Shown piece by piece: positions 7,501 to 16,083 of a stretch of 64,000 bases of DNA. The translations under genes and the position numbers were made by a program. This stretch comes from Roseomonas sp. OT10. Lineage in GTDB: Bacteria; Pseudomonadota; Alphaproteobacteria; Acetobacterales; Acetobacteraceae. Location: contig NZ_CP087719.1 in assembly GCF_020991085.1 (NCBI RefSeq), positions 2,748,001 to 2,812,000 on the forward strand, written 5' to 3'. How positions within the stretch are numbered: position 1 is the stretch's first letter; every line of letters starts with the position of its first letter. The notes under the pieces are model-generated. The model ran no database searches. It was not told the DNA's origin and saw only the letters and a list, made by a program, of their open reading frames with translations.

Positions 7501-10500
7501 CCGCCTTCCGTCTCGAGATGCAGCACCGGCACGCCGGTGCCGGGATCCATGGCGAAGGCGAGCAGGCCGGGCACGCCCGCCAGCCGCGCGGCCGCCGTGT
7601 CGGCATCGGTCATGCCCGCCAAGTCCACCGTCGCGGGTGGCAGCGCGCCGCCGGGCCCGGTGATGCGCACGGTCAGCGGCAGGGCCGCGGCGCCCTGCGC
7701 CACCGGTGCCACGGTGCCGCGCAGGATGGCCGGCGAGGCGGCAAGCTGGCCCATGGCGCCGGCCACGACCCGGCCGGCCGCGTTGCTGACCTGCACCGTC
7801 CAGCTGGCGCAGCGGGCGCGGAGGTCCAGCGGCAGGGGCGTGGCGGTGACGCTCAGCTCCGTCCCGCCGGCGGGCACGACGAGCGCCAGCGGGTCCGGTG
7901 TCCGCGAGGCCCGTACCGAGAGGGTGTGGCCCGCGGCGGGCGCGAGCCGCGGCACCCCCGCCGCCGGGGCGGTCAGGAGGCCGCTGGACGCGCCGAACAG
8001 CCGCAGGCGTGGCCGGAGCCGCAGGCCGGGCCCGACCTGGAGATGGTCGTCCGACGCCCCCTCCGCGGCGTCGGACAGGGCGAGGCCACGGCGCAGGAAG
8101 CCAAGCGGCCCCAGCCCCGGGGATTCCGTCAGCGCCATCGATCCGGACCGGCCATGCCGCGCCCCGCCCAGCTCCACCCGCCAGGCGAAGCGCACGGCCA
8201 GCCGGTCGGGCGCCGCCGCGGCGATCCGCTCGGCCAGGTCGAGGAGGTCCTTCGGCGCGTCGGCGAAGGAGATCTCCAGCGGCCCGTCGGCCAGGGCCAG
8301 GACCAGGCGCGCCGGCGTCCCGCCGGCGGGGGCGGGCAGCCGGTCGAGGGCCAGCTCCAGCCGCGCCGGCTCGCCGGTCAGCGGGGCGCGCAGCACGCGG
8401 CCATCCACCTCCAGGTCGATCCAGGAGGAGCCCGGGAGCGAGAGATCGGCCGGCAGCGCATCGGAATGCCAGTCGGCCGCCGCCGCGGCGCTGCCCGGCA
8501 CCAGCGGCAGGCCCTGGGCGGAGATGCGCGCCGCATGGCCGGCGGCGACGCGCAGCCGCAGCCGGTCGCCATCCATCGCCACCACGGGGCCGGGGGCGGC
8601 CGGCTCGGGCTTCAGGGCGGCGGGGGCATAGCCGGTGGGAAAGCTGGCCCGCCCGGCCGCATCGGCCAGCACCCCCAGCAGCGTGGCGGGCGGCACCGCG
8701 CCGCTGTCCGCCACCGCGATCCCCCCGGCCAGCGGCGCGGAAGCCCCGGTCGCATCGCCGGCCGCCGGCAGGCGCAGCGCCCCGGCCGGGTTCGGCCCGT
8801 CCTTCTCCAGCCGCAGGGTCACGTCGCTGCCGCCGGAGACGCTGGCGACGATCACCGCCGCCCCGCCCGGCTCGGCCCAGGCGCGCAGCCCGTCGGCCTC
8901 GAGCATCAGGCGCCGGGCGACGGCGTTCGCGTCGGAATCCGTGGCGCGCAGGGCGACGGATTGCGTCGTGCCCTGGAGCACGACCCGCAGCGCCGTCGCC
9001 GCCCGCGCCGCCCCGGCCATGGCCGGGACCGCCAGCTCCAGCCGCAGCATGGCCGGCGCGGCGAGGATCGGCGGCGCCCAGGCGGCGCTCACCCCGACCG
9101 GCCCGGGATGCAGCGGCAGCGGGGCGGCGGGGACCAGCCCATGCGTGGCCGGGTCCAGCGCGACGCGCAGCACGGCGGCGTTGCGCGGCGTGCCGCGCGA
9201 GAGGTCGGGCGCCGGCCCGCCCGCGGTGAAGGCATTCGCCACGCCGGCGGGCCAGGGGGCGTTCAGCGCGCGGCCCAGGGCGGCGACCAGGTCGGCGCGG
9301 CTGAAGCGGCCGAGGTCGGGCAGGTCCCCGGCGCCGTTGACCATGGGACCGGGCGCGGTGCCGAAGGCGGCATCGCTGCCGGCGGCCAGTTGCAGCCGCG
9401 CGGCGCTGCCGCGGACGCGGCTTTCCAGGACCAGCACCGGCCTGGCGACGACCGCGCCACCCGCCCCGCGCAGCGCGGTGGCCAGGCCGGCGGCCATCTG
9501 GCGGGGGGAGCCGCGCGTGTCCGTCCCCGGCCCGGTCGGCCCGGCCGAGGTCTGCACCGTCTCGCCCGTGGCCAGGCCGCGTTCCGCCGGCACGTCGGGC
9601 AGCAGGCGCGGCCGATGCGCCCCGGCGAGCCAGAACTCGGTGGTCCGCCCGTTCACCCGCAGGGCGGCCTGTCCGCCGAGCATGCGGTAGGGACCCGGCT
9701 CCAACGCCATCATCCTCGCCGTGGGCGGCGCCAGGATGACCGGGGCCAGCCCCGGCAGCGCCGGCCAGCGCAGCGCGCCCAGCTGCTCCGTCTCCGTGTG
9801 TCGGTGACCGGGGACGGCATCCGTGGTGACGCTGCCCCGCGGCAGGACCTGGCGGCGGATCAGCGCCCGCAGCGCCTCCCGGGTGAAGGTCACCTGGTGC
9901 CAGTGGGCGGTGGGCGTCCCGGTCTTCGTCTCCTGGGCGCCGAAGCTGCCCAGGGTATGGCCGGCCGCCGGCACCCCTTCCAGGAAGGCGCCGGGATCGA
10001 TCTCCACGAAATGGAAGTGCTTGACCCCGGTGGCGTCGTCCACGTCGCTGAGCCGGACGAGCAGCGCGCGCAGCGGCCGCGGCAGCAGCGGGTGGACATG
10101 CCCGTCGGGCCCGGCCTCCACCGTGACGTCGGCGGGCTGCCATGCCTCGCCCCGCAGCAGCGCCTCGACCGCCGCGCGCTTGAGGGTGACGCGGTGGCTG
10201 TGGCCGCGCGAGGCTTCCGCGAAGGCCACCACGTCGCCCGCGCCCGCCAACGGCGCGGGCGGCAGGAAGAGGCGGTGCAGGTGCCCGTCCGCGCCGGCCG
10301 CGCCGCCCTCGTCCAGCGCCAGCTCCCGCGTCGCCGGCGCCGGGGTGGCGGCGGGGGCCGCGTTGTCCGACGCGTAGTAGGCATAGGCGATCGGCTTGCC
10401 GGCGATCAGCCCCTTGCCGCCGATCCAGCCCAGCAACGGATACTGCCGGCGGCTCTGTGCCGAGGCGTCGCCGAAGACGAAGGGCAGGCTGCGTTCCGGC

Positions 10501-12665
10501 CCGGACTGGAACTCGTTGGACGAGATGTGGATGTGATGCTGCGCGCTGCGCCCGGTGCTGTCGCAGAGCGCGACGCGCTGGCCGCGCACCACCGCCTGGC
10601 CCGCCACCGGCGCGATGCTCTCCCGCATGACGTGGTAGTAGATGCCCGTGCTCAGCACCCGCTCGTCGTCGCTGCCGGGGTCGTGCCCTTCCCTCCATTC
10701 CGTGTGCAGCAGCGAGAAGTGGTTGGCGTGGTCCGTGCGGTTGGGGTTGACGTCCTCCGCCTCCAGCACCGTGCCGTCGCGCGCGGCCACGACGACCGCC
10801 CCCTCGTTCTCGTTGAAGTCGTAGGCGTAGTGGTTGCTGTCGCCGCCCTTGGTGTGGTGGCTGAAGATGCCGTGCGTGCCCTGGCCGCAGAACCAGGATT
10901 CGTCCTTGCGGTAGGGCAGCCGGTAGGGCGACTGCGCGGGGTCGAGGCCGTGGAAGGCGTCGGGCTTGTCGCGCCCGTCGTCGATGTAGACCCACCACAG
11001 CGCGAAGGGGATCAGCCCGGCGCAGAACAGCCCCATCAGCAGGATCAGCGTGTAGGAGGCGCCGCCGGAATCCTGCGCCGCGAAGGTCCAGATGAACAGC
11101 GCGACCAGCAGCACCGCGGCGATGATGGTGACGACGATGCCCACCACCGCATCGTCGGATTCCACGTCGCTGAGCAGGCCGAAGACCAGCAGCAGGGCGA
11201 GGCCGGTGAAGGCCGCCATGATGACGCGCGTCGGCGTGTCGCCGGCCGGCGGGGTCCAGTCGGCCAGCGTGCTCAGCAGGGTGATCCAGGAGGCGACGCC
11301 CAGCACCACGACCGAGACGAGGGCGGAGACCCACATGGAGGTCGGGAAGCCCTCCAGCCGGAACTGGTCCCAGCTCGGGAACAGCCCGCCCAGCGAGGAG
11401 AGGATCCACCACGGCCCCCAGGCCAGCCACAGCGTGCGCAGCAGGCTGGGCGCGCCGCGTGTCCCCTTGGGCGCATCCTTCCAGCCGCTGAAGTACCAGA
11501 AGGAGCGCAGCATCTGGTAGAAGACGCGCGGCATGGAGACGGCGGTGACATGCTTCAGCGGCCGCACCAGCAGCGAGCTGATGTAGTTGCTGAAGGTCCC
11601 CACCTCGTGGAAGGCCATCAGCGCGCGCAGCCCGTTGGACAGCACGAAGTCGCCCTGGTCGGTGAAGAGCCACTGCGTGCCGGAGGGCCAGGAGGACAGC
11701 GTCTCCGGCGCCGCGCTGCGGACGCTGACGCGGGCGATCTGCCAGGCCAGCAGGATCACGCTCGCCGTGCCGTCCAGGCCGCGGCCGGTGAAGTTGTGGG
11801 TGCGCAGCATCTCCCAGAACAGGTTGAGGGCGCCGACGACCCCGGTGATCAGGTCCATCCACCACAGCTCGTGGCCCGGGGGGAAGGGCGTGGCCTTGCC
11901 CTCCTCGGTGAAGTCGGGCCGGGCGCCGGGCATGGGCTGCGGCCCCTCCACGGTCACCTCGACGCGCACGGAGACGCGCGACAGGGCGGAGAGCAGCGGC
12001 CCGAACTCCGCCTTCATGGCGCCGACCTGCCGGCCCAGCGCGCGCAGCCCCTCGACGTCGAGGCCGTTCAGCAGCGCCTCCGCCTGGCCGCGCAGCAGCG
12101 CCTTCAGGTCGAGGTTGGCGGCGACCGGTGGAAGGTCGGCATAGAGCGGCCGCAGCCGGCGGCGCAGCTCGGCGGCGGTGCGGAAGGAGCGGTGGGCGGG
12201 GGCGTCGCGCCGCCCCTCCCGCAAAGGCCGCTCCAGCATGCCGAGCGCCGCCTCGATCTCCGTGCGCAGCCCGGTCTGCAAGGCGGGCGCGCGCAACTCC
12301 GGCAGGGCGCCGAGCAGGGCGTCCAGCAGCGCGAGGATCGCGCGCCGCAGCGTGTCCGCATCCAGGCTGGCGGCGGCATCGACCAGCTCCGCCAGCTTCG
12401 CCTGCAACGCATCGAGCGAGTTCGGCTGCGGCGCGGTGAGCAGGCCCAGCGGCCCCTGCTGCGCCACGCGCCCCAGGCTTTCGGCGAAGGGCGCCATCCG
12501 CCGTACCAGCCCGGCCGACCATTCCGCCGCGGCCGGCCCGGGATCGCCGAAGCCCGCCAGCCCCAGCGCGGCATCGACCGAGGCGCCGTAGCCGTCGCGC
12601 GCCGGGCTGGCGTCGAGGGCCTCGCGGAGCCGGCCCGGATGCAGCAGGGCGTGGCCGAGCGCCAT
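4539..12665 (-). CDS. Giant multidomain protein: transmembrane helices, M23-like peptidase domain, HxH repeats, long beta-rich tail
   Basis: At 2708 residues this is the largest gene in the window. Residues 1-235 are mostly helical. About four hydrophobic helices lie at roughly 444-468, 481-500, 507-528 and 539-560. Residues about 575-735 look like a LytM/M23 metallopeptidase, with H612 and D616 (HYAYD) and HIH at 711-713 supplying the usual zinc ligands. Residues 795-956 hold six HxH motifs spaced 27-38 residues apart. The remaining ~1700 residues are beta-rich and Ala/Pro/Gly-rich, with recurring G-x-G-x-LPD-x-G motifs. The gene starts 4 bp after the 1137-residue protein, so it belongs to the tail-like operon. 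It could anchor the machine in the membrane, cut peptidoglycan for passage, or be a toxin. No full-length homologue is known to me. Confidence 0.72.
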   Translation of the reverse strand: MALGHALLHPGRLREALDASPARDGYGASVDAALGLAGFGDPGPAAAEWSAGLVRRMAPFAESLGRVAQQGPLGLLTAPQPNSLDALQAKLAELVDAAASLDADTLRRAILALLDALLGALPELRAPALQTGLRTEIEAALGMLERPLREGRRDAPAHRSFRTAAELRRRLRPLYADLPPVAANLDLKALLRGQAEALLNGLDVEGLRALGRQVGAMKAEFGPLLSALSRVSVRVEVTVEGPQPMPGARPDFTEEGKATPFPPGHELWWMDLITGVVGALNLFWEMLRTHNFTGRGLDGTASVILLAWQIARVSVRSAAPETLSSWPSGTQWLFTDQGDFVLSNGLRALMAFHEVGTFSNYISSLLVRPLKHVTAVSMPRVFYQMLRSFWYFSGWKDAPKGTRGAPSLLRTLWLAWGPWWILSSLGGLFPSWDQFRLEGFPTSMWVSALVSVVVLGVASWITLLSTLADWTPPAGDTPTRVIMAAFTGLALLLVFGLLSDVESDDAVVGIVVTIIAAVLLVALFIWTFAAQDSGGASYTLILLMGLFCAGLIPFALWWVYIDDGRDKPDAFHGLDPAQSPYRLPYRKDESWFCGQGTHGIFSHHTKGGDSNHYAYDFNENEGAVVVAARDGTVLEAEDVNPNRTDHANHFSLLHTEWREGHDPGSDDERVLSTGIYYHVMRESIAPVAGQAVVRGQRVALCDSTGRSAQHHIHISSNEFQSGPERSLPFVFGDASAQSRRQYPLLGWIGGKGLIAGKPIAYAYYASDNAAPAATPAPATRELALDEGGAAGADGHLHRLFLPPAPLAGAGDVVAFAEASRGHSHRVTLKRAAVEALLRGEAWQPADVTVEAGPDGHVHPLLPRPLRALLVRLSDVDDATGVKHFHFVEIDPGAFLEGVPAAGHTLGSFGAQETKTGTPTAHWHQVTFTREALRALIRRQVLPRGSVTTDAVPGHRHTETEQLGALRWPALPGLAPVILAPPTARMMALEPGPYRMLGGQAALRVNGRTTEFWLAGAHRPRLLPDVPAERGLATGETVQTSAGPTGPGTDTRGSPRQMAAGLATALRGAGGAVVARPVLVLESRVRGSAARLQLAAGSDAAFGTAPGPMVNGAGDLPDLGRFSRADLVAALGRALNAPWPAGVANAFTAGGPAPDLSRGTPRNAAVLRVALDPATHGLVPAAPLPLHPGPVGVSAAWAPPILAAPAMLRLELAVPAMAGAARAATALRVVLQGTTQSVALRATDSDANAVARRLMLEADGLRAWAEPGGAAVIVASVSGGSDVTLRLEKDGPNPAGALRLPAAGDATGASAPLAGGIAVADSGAVPPATLLGVLADAAGRASFPTGYAPAALKPEPAAPGPVVAMDGDRLRLRVAAGHAARISAQGLPLVPGSAAAAADWHSDALPADLSLPGSSWIDLEVDGRVLRAPLTGEPARLELALDRLPAPAGGTPARLVLALADGPLEISFADAPKDLLDLAERIAAAAPDRLAVRFAWRVELGGARHGRSGSMALTESPGLGPLGFLRRGLALSDAAEGASDDHLQVGPGLRLRPRLRLFGASSGLLTAPAAGVPRLAPAAGHTLSVRASRTPDPLALVVPAGGTELSVTATPLPLDLRARCASWTVQVSNAAGRVVAGAMGQLAASPAILRGTVAPVAQGAAALPLTVRITGPGGALPPATVDLAGMTDADTAAARLAGVPGLLAFAMDPGTGVPVLHLETEGGGTDWALRLEGGAALLALGFRRPVLPPSAEALDASGAGTVADGAAVKEAEIRALLARMVATATASGGTAPLYAVAPGASPGEVLLQPRGEAPAPVPVLGSDPPALAAAVAGSGTDRLRPGPVAPGPGLLTVTAGPRRATLPLLGAPAVLRAPDPVPADGTPEAVAQLAHLRTNGLLVSIDGATRNVPPAPAAFPDVAAAAAWIARHVQPGWAGLRPDPAPGAQPVLEFRGGVSGSAGRVVVSVPGTPPGGRMLGLSGPLNASGQGNLPDLGAVAVAGPGGDTLETRLDAAATLPDAPQALYRATVADAATGRIRLVPNGPRTRLSVRGTPGPIARLLAGGTAGSLEATLGAARVLEPELVTLHADRPDEESRVIAAPLWGRPARLDRLALPANLAVLAGRTLVVEVDRAAGSPPPPPSPRTITLTAPASAAELCAQIARGSGWTLRAFARGAGPVRLVLETIRAGRSANLRLTGGTALTADPATGITLRDAAGAPVAVMPQFEEGAGSLPDMGAASAADIAAALEAGLAQPDTTADEAEQGEEWVSPSAYAPEEPGGMGWVLRSARRGVAGRLEWLPAGAAGAFPAWEESLSRGAAERAAVAFRPAASVSPNGTLTIGLDENTAGDLPATRRVEVAFGGTALNATEVAARLDAALRAGGAGAAAAWPDGTVVVETASPGLAGSVRIPAAGVTDRAVADVLLGAGVTAQARGWPGAGRTEPLAAMRPGLRAVRATAEAAASYRLGNGTLSTAAIAVTAGMTAEDAARAFDAALAAATPAAGGTAARIGLAAVVGGALCIELLDGTLDWQVNGAAPVPAGVPKAGMTPEWPRDPGFDLRRTDWARTLRLARAPENDPRLIGARDMGWLRVPWDPGDKDRPSMAAVPRPPGPAGWPAFPVGRFLVALRPDAARPGTPAGAEALRAATAMAAEWRELTGGDRRAAPLVLRWWGGLRMQRWDFAAPGLPGTLRGATAAGQEPFMLDILTWRP

Positions 12666-12669
12666 GGGA

Positions 12670-15600
12670 TCAGGCCGCCACCGAGACGCTGACCGAGACG
12701 GAGGCGGACTGGATGCCGGTGCGCAGCGGGATGGCGCGCAGCATGGCGTCGAAGGCCTCCTCCACCCGGGCGAGCTGGATCTTCGCCTGCTCCGGCAGAT
12801 CGCCGCTGGCCGCGTCGATCAGGGCGCGCAGTTGCAGCGGCAGCTCCAGCGCGGGGGCGATGGCGCCCAGCGCGCGTTCCCAGGCAGGGTCCAGCACGTC
12901 GGCCACCACCCGCTCGGGCGAGAGCGCCGCGATCCGCGCCACCGCCGCGTTCCAAGCCGCATCGGCGTTGCGCAGCGTCGCCGAGGGCAGCAGCGCCTCC
13001 ACGTCCAGCAGCCCGGTCACCGAGGCCACGGCCCCGTCCAGCGCCGCCTCCACGGGCGCCGGGTCCAGCGCCGCCAGCGCCGTGGTCAGCCGCGTGTGCA
13101 GCGCGCGCAGCGGCGCCGCCACCTCCTCCAGGTCCAGATCCGTGAGCTGGTCGCGCAACCCGATCAGCGCGGTGGCCGCGCCGCCCAGACCGCCCTCGCC
13201 CAGGATCGCATCCAGCTTGGCGCGGATCGCGTCGAGCAGGTCGGACACCCCCTGTGCCAGCGCCGCCGCCCAGGGGGCGAGCGCGTGGAAACCCGCCTGC
13301 AACAGGCGCAGCGGCGCCACCGCCTCCTCCTCCAGCGCCGCGCGCACGGCGGCCTTGAGCGCGGGCAGGTCGGGCGGCGCCGGGCCGTCGAGGCCGGCGA
13401 AGGCGCCGCCTTCCACCGTCAGCAGCCGCTGGTAGTCGGCGAGCTGCGCCTCCAGCGCCGGGGCCTGCACGCCGATGCGCTGCCCCAGCGCCGGCCAGGC
13501 GGCCATGGCGGCGGCCAGCGCCTCGCCCGCCCGGGACAGGCGCGCCGCGGCGTCGCGGGCGCGGCGGGTGGCCGGCGCGTCGCGCGCCAGCACCAGCCCC
13601 TCCTGCGGCAGGGTGGCGATCAGCCGCGCGAGCCGCGCCCCCGGCCCGGCCAGCGCCGCCGGGGCAGCCGTCGCCGCCTGGCGCAGCACGGGGCCCAGCG
13701 GGGCGACCAGCGCGCCGCGCTGGATGCCGGCGACGGCGGCAGCGGTGGCCGCGAAGCCCTCCGTCAGCGCGGCCATGTCCACCGGGTCCAGCGCCACCAC
13801 CGCCTCGTCCAGCAGCGCGGCGATGGCGGCCTCCGCATCGCCCGGGCTGGCCAGCAGCGCGGCCGCGTCGCGCAGCAGGTCGCGCAGGTCGGCCAGGATG
13901 CCGAGCGGCCCCTCCACCGCCGCGACCAGTTCCGCCAGCCCGGCGAAGGCGTCGTCCAGGTGCGTCTGCTCCATGAGCTGCGTCACGGCACGGTCCGCCT
14001 CCTCCCGCACCGGGCGCAGCAGCGCGTCGGGCGAGAGGCCGGCCAGGGCCTGGGTCAGCGTCGCATGCCCCTCGCGCAGCGGGTCCAGCACGGCGCCCGG
14101 GTCCAGCACGCCCACCCGCGCGGCCACCTCGTTCAGCGCCGCCTGCACCTGGCCCAGCAGGGCGGAGGGGGTGAAGCCCTGCAAGGTGGCGGACAGCGCC
14201 GCGAAGGGCTCGCCGATCTCCGCGCCGATGGCGGCGGAGGGCTTGAAGGCGTCCAGCTCCGTGCGCAGCCGGTCGAGCCCGCCCTCGATCCCGCCGAGCA
14301 GCGCGCCCGGCCCCTCGCGCAGCGCCACGACGATGCCGTCGATCAGCGGCGTGCCGACGGTGCCGGTGAAGTCGATCTCCGTCACCACCTTCACCGCCTG
14401 CTCGATCCCCGGCTTGGCGGCGTCGGGGATCATGGACGGGTCGATGGCGGCGAGCTTCTGCTCGATCTGCTCGATGTTGCGGATGGTCTCGTCCGCCGCG
14501 GCCGAGAGGTTCAGCCCCTGCAACGCCGCCACCGCCGCGCGCAGCGCCTCGGCCACGGCGGCGAAGGCGTCCTGCAACGCCGGGTCCTCCAGCAGCGCGG
14601 CGAGCTGGTTCAGCGCATCGCGCAGCGGCGCCACCAGCCGTTCCGGGTCGAAGGTGACGGTGGCGTCGGCGACGGCTTGCACCGCCCCCTCCACCGCGCC
14701 GCGCACGGCGCCGACCACCGGGCGCACCTGGGTGTCCATGGCGTCGGACAGGTCGGTGGCGAAGCCGGTCAGGGCCGGCACCGCCTCCTCCAGATGCGCG
14801 GCGTCCAGCACCGTGTCCAGCGCATCCGCCACCGGGGTCAGCGCGGCGGAAAGGGCATCCCGCACGGCGCCGCGCGCGGCGGCCACGGCGTCCAGCGCCT
14901 CGCCCACCGCGTCGCGCAGCGCGCCGATCGGCCCGGCGATGGCGGAGAGGTCGAGGCCCGCGACGGCCTCCACCGCCGCCCCCAGCGGCGCCGCGGGCGG
15001 GGCGGGGATGGCGGCGACCACCTCCGAGGCCTTGCCCAGCACCGCCCCGCCATCCCCCGCGCCGGACAGGGCGCGGAGCGCGCGCAGCAGGTGGCCGGTC
15101 GCCTCGAAGGGCAGCTCGCCGATCCGCGCCAGGGGGGAATCCACCGGGTGCAGCGCGCCGAGGACGGATTCCGCCGCCTCCGCCGCGCGCTCCAGCGCCG
15201 TCGCCTCGGAGGCGCTGGGCAGGGACAGGCCGGTCGCCAGCCGCGCCGAGAGCGGCGGCAGCACGGCGGCCAGGGTGTCGCCCGCGAGGGTCAGCGCCTC
15301 CCCCGCCCCGGCGGCCTTGGCGGCCGCGTCCTGCAAGGGCGCGAAGGAGAGGCGGCGCGGCATGTCGATCAGCCGGGCCGCGTCCTGCAAGGTCGCGGCC
15401 AGCCCCTGCGCCAGGGCGGCGGGTGGCGCGGCCTGCCAGGCGGCGAGCGTGCCCAGCGCCTCCAGCAGGTCCCCGAGCACGGGGATGGGCGGCAGGCGCG
15501 GATGCCGCCCGCCCAGCCCCGCCCCGGCCCGGCGCAGCAGCGCCAGCAGCGCGGCGGCGTCGAGGCTCGGCCCCAGCGCGCCCATCGAGCCGCGGGCCTC

Positions 15601-16083
15601 CGCGATGGCGGCCCGCACCTGGTCGAGCGGGATGGTGTCCGGCATCGCGAAGGCGGTGGGGCCCGAGCCCGCGCTGCCGGACAGCCCCTGCGGCCCGCCG
15701 GGCAGGGTCCCGGTGACGAGGCGGATCACCTCCTGCACCACCTGCATCACCGCGGTGATGTCGATGCTGACGGAAACGGAGAAGCCGCCCTGGGCCAGGG
15801 CCCGCAGCGGCGCCAGCAACGGCTCGACCAGCGCGGCGGGGTTCTGCGGCGCCTGGGCGATGGCCTGGGGCAGGGTGGTGGCCAGCGTCGCGAGCCCGCC
15901 CAGCGCCGGCGGCACCGGCAGCGTGCCGATCGCGGCGGTGAGGTCGCCCAGCGCCGGCGGCCCGTCCTTCAGCGCCTGCACCACCGCGCCGAGGTCGCCG
16001 AGCTGCCCGGCCACGGCGCCCAGGTCTGCGGAGATGTCGATCCCGCCGCGGAGGTTGCCGATGCGCGCGATCAGGTCGCTCAT
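12670..16083 (-). CDS. Large helical Ala/Leu-rich protein, possible tape-measure or scaffold
   Basis: An 1137-residue protein dominated by amphipathic helices made of Ala, Leu, Asp, Val and Arg, with many short heptad-like stretches and few aromatics. A valine-serine strand pattern occurs near the N-terminus (FSVSVSIDITAVMQ) and at the very C-terminus (SASVSVSVSVAA), and a similar VSVRVEV pattern is found in the adjacent giant protein. No transmembrane span or catalytic motif was recognised. Its start overlaps the stop of the preceding 613-residue gene (ATGA). Length and helicity would suit a tape-measure protein, which is otherwise missing from the locus, but its position after the baseplate genes is atypical. 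Function unproven. Confidence 0.6.
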   Translation of the reverse strand: MSDLIARIGNLRGGIDISADLGAVAGQLGDLGAVVQALKDGPPALGDLTAAIGTLPVPPALGGLATLATTLPQAIAQAPQNPAALVEPLLAPLRALAQGGFSVSVSIDITAVMQVVQEVIRLVTGTLPGGPQGLSGSAGSGPTAFAMPDTIPLDQVRAAIAEARGSMGALGPSLDAAALLALLRRAGAGLGGRHPRLPPIPVLGDLLEALGTLAAWQAAPPAALAQGLAATLQDAARLIDMPRRLSFAPLQDAAAKAAGAGEALTLAGDTLAAVLPPLSARLATGLSLPSASEATALERAAEAAESVLGALHPVDSPLARIGELPFEATGHLLRALRALSGAGDGGAVLGKASEVVAAIPAPPAAPLGAAVEAVAGLDLSAIAGPIGALRDAVGEALDAVAAARGAVRDALSAALTPVADALDTVLDAAHLEEAVPALTGFATDLSDAMDTQVRPVVGAVRGAVEGAVQAVADATVTFDPERLVAPLRDALNQLAALLEDPALQDAFAAVAEALRAAVAALQGLNLSAAADETIRNIEQIEQKLAAIDPSMIPDAAKPGIEQAVKVVTEIDFTGTVGTPLIDGIVVALREGPGALLGGIEGGLDRLRTELDAFKPSAAIGAEIGEPFAALSATLQGFTPSALLGQVQAALNEVAARVGVLDPGAVLDPLREGHATLTQALAGLSPDALLRPVREEADRAVTQLMEQTHLDDAFAGLAELVAAVEGPLGILADLRDLLRDAAALLASPGDAEAAIAALLDEAVVALDPVDMAALTEGFAATAAAVAGIQRGALVAPLGPVLRQAATAAPAALAGPGARLARLIATLPQEGLVLARDAPATRRARDAAARLSRAGEALAAAMAAWPALGQRIGVQAPALEAQLADYQRLLTVEGGAFAGLDGPAPPDLPALKAAVRAALEEEAVAPLRLLQAGFHALAPWAAALAQGVSDLLDAIRAKLDAILGEGGLGGAATALIGLRDQLTDLDLEEVAAPLRALHTRLTTALAALDPAPVEAALDGAVASVTGLLDVEALLPSATLRNADAAWNAAVARIAALSPERVVADVLDPAWERALGAIAPALELPLQLRALIDAASGDLPEQAKIQLARVEEAFDAMLRAIPLRTGIQSASVSVSVSVAA

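Noticed and set aside
4293-12692. A 2799-codon open frame on the plus strand
   Set aside because: It is the antisense shadow of the giant gene: composition is dominated by Arg/Gly/Ala/Gln and no protein motif is found, while the minus frame has clear domains and coupling. The second minus-strand frame (2671 codons) was rejected for the same reason.
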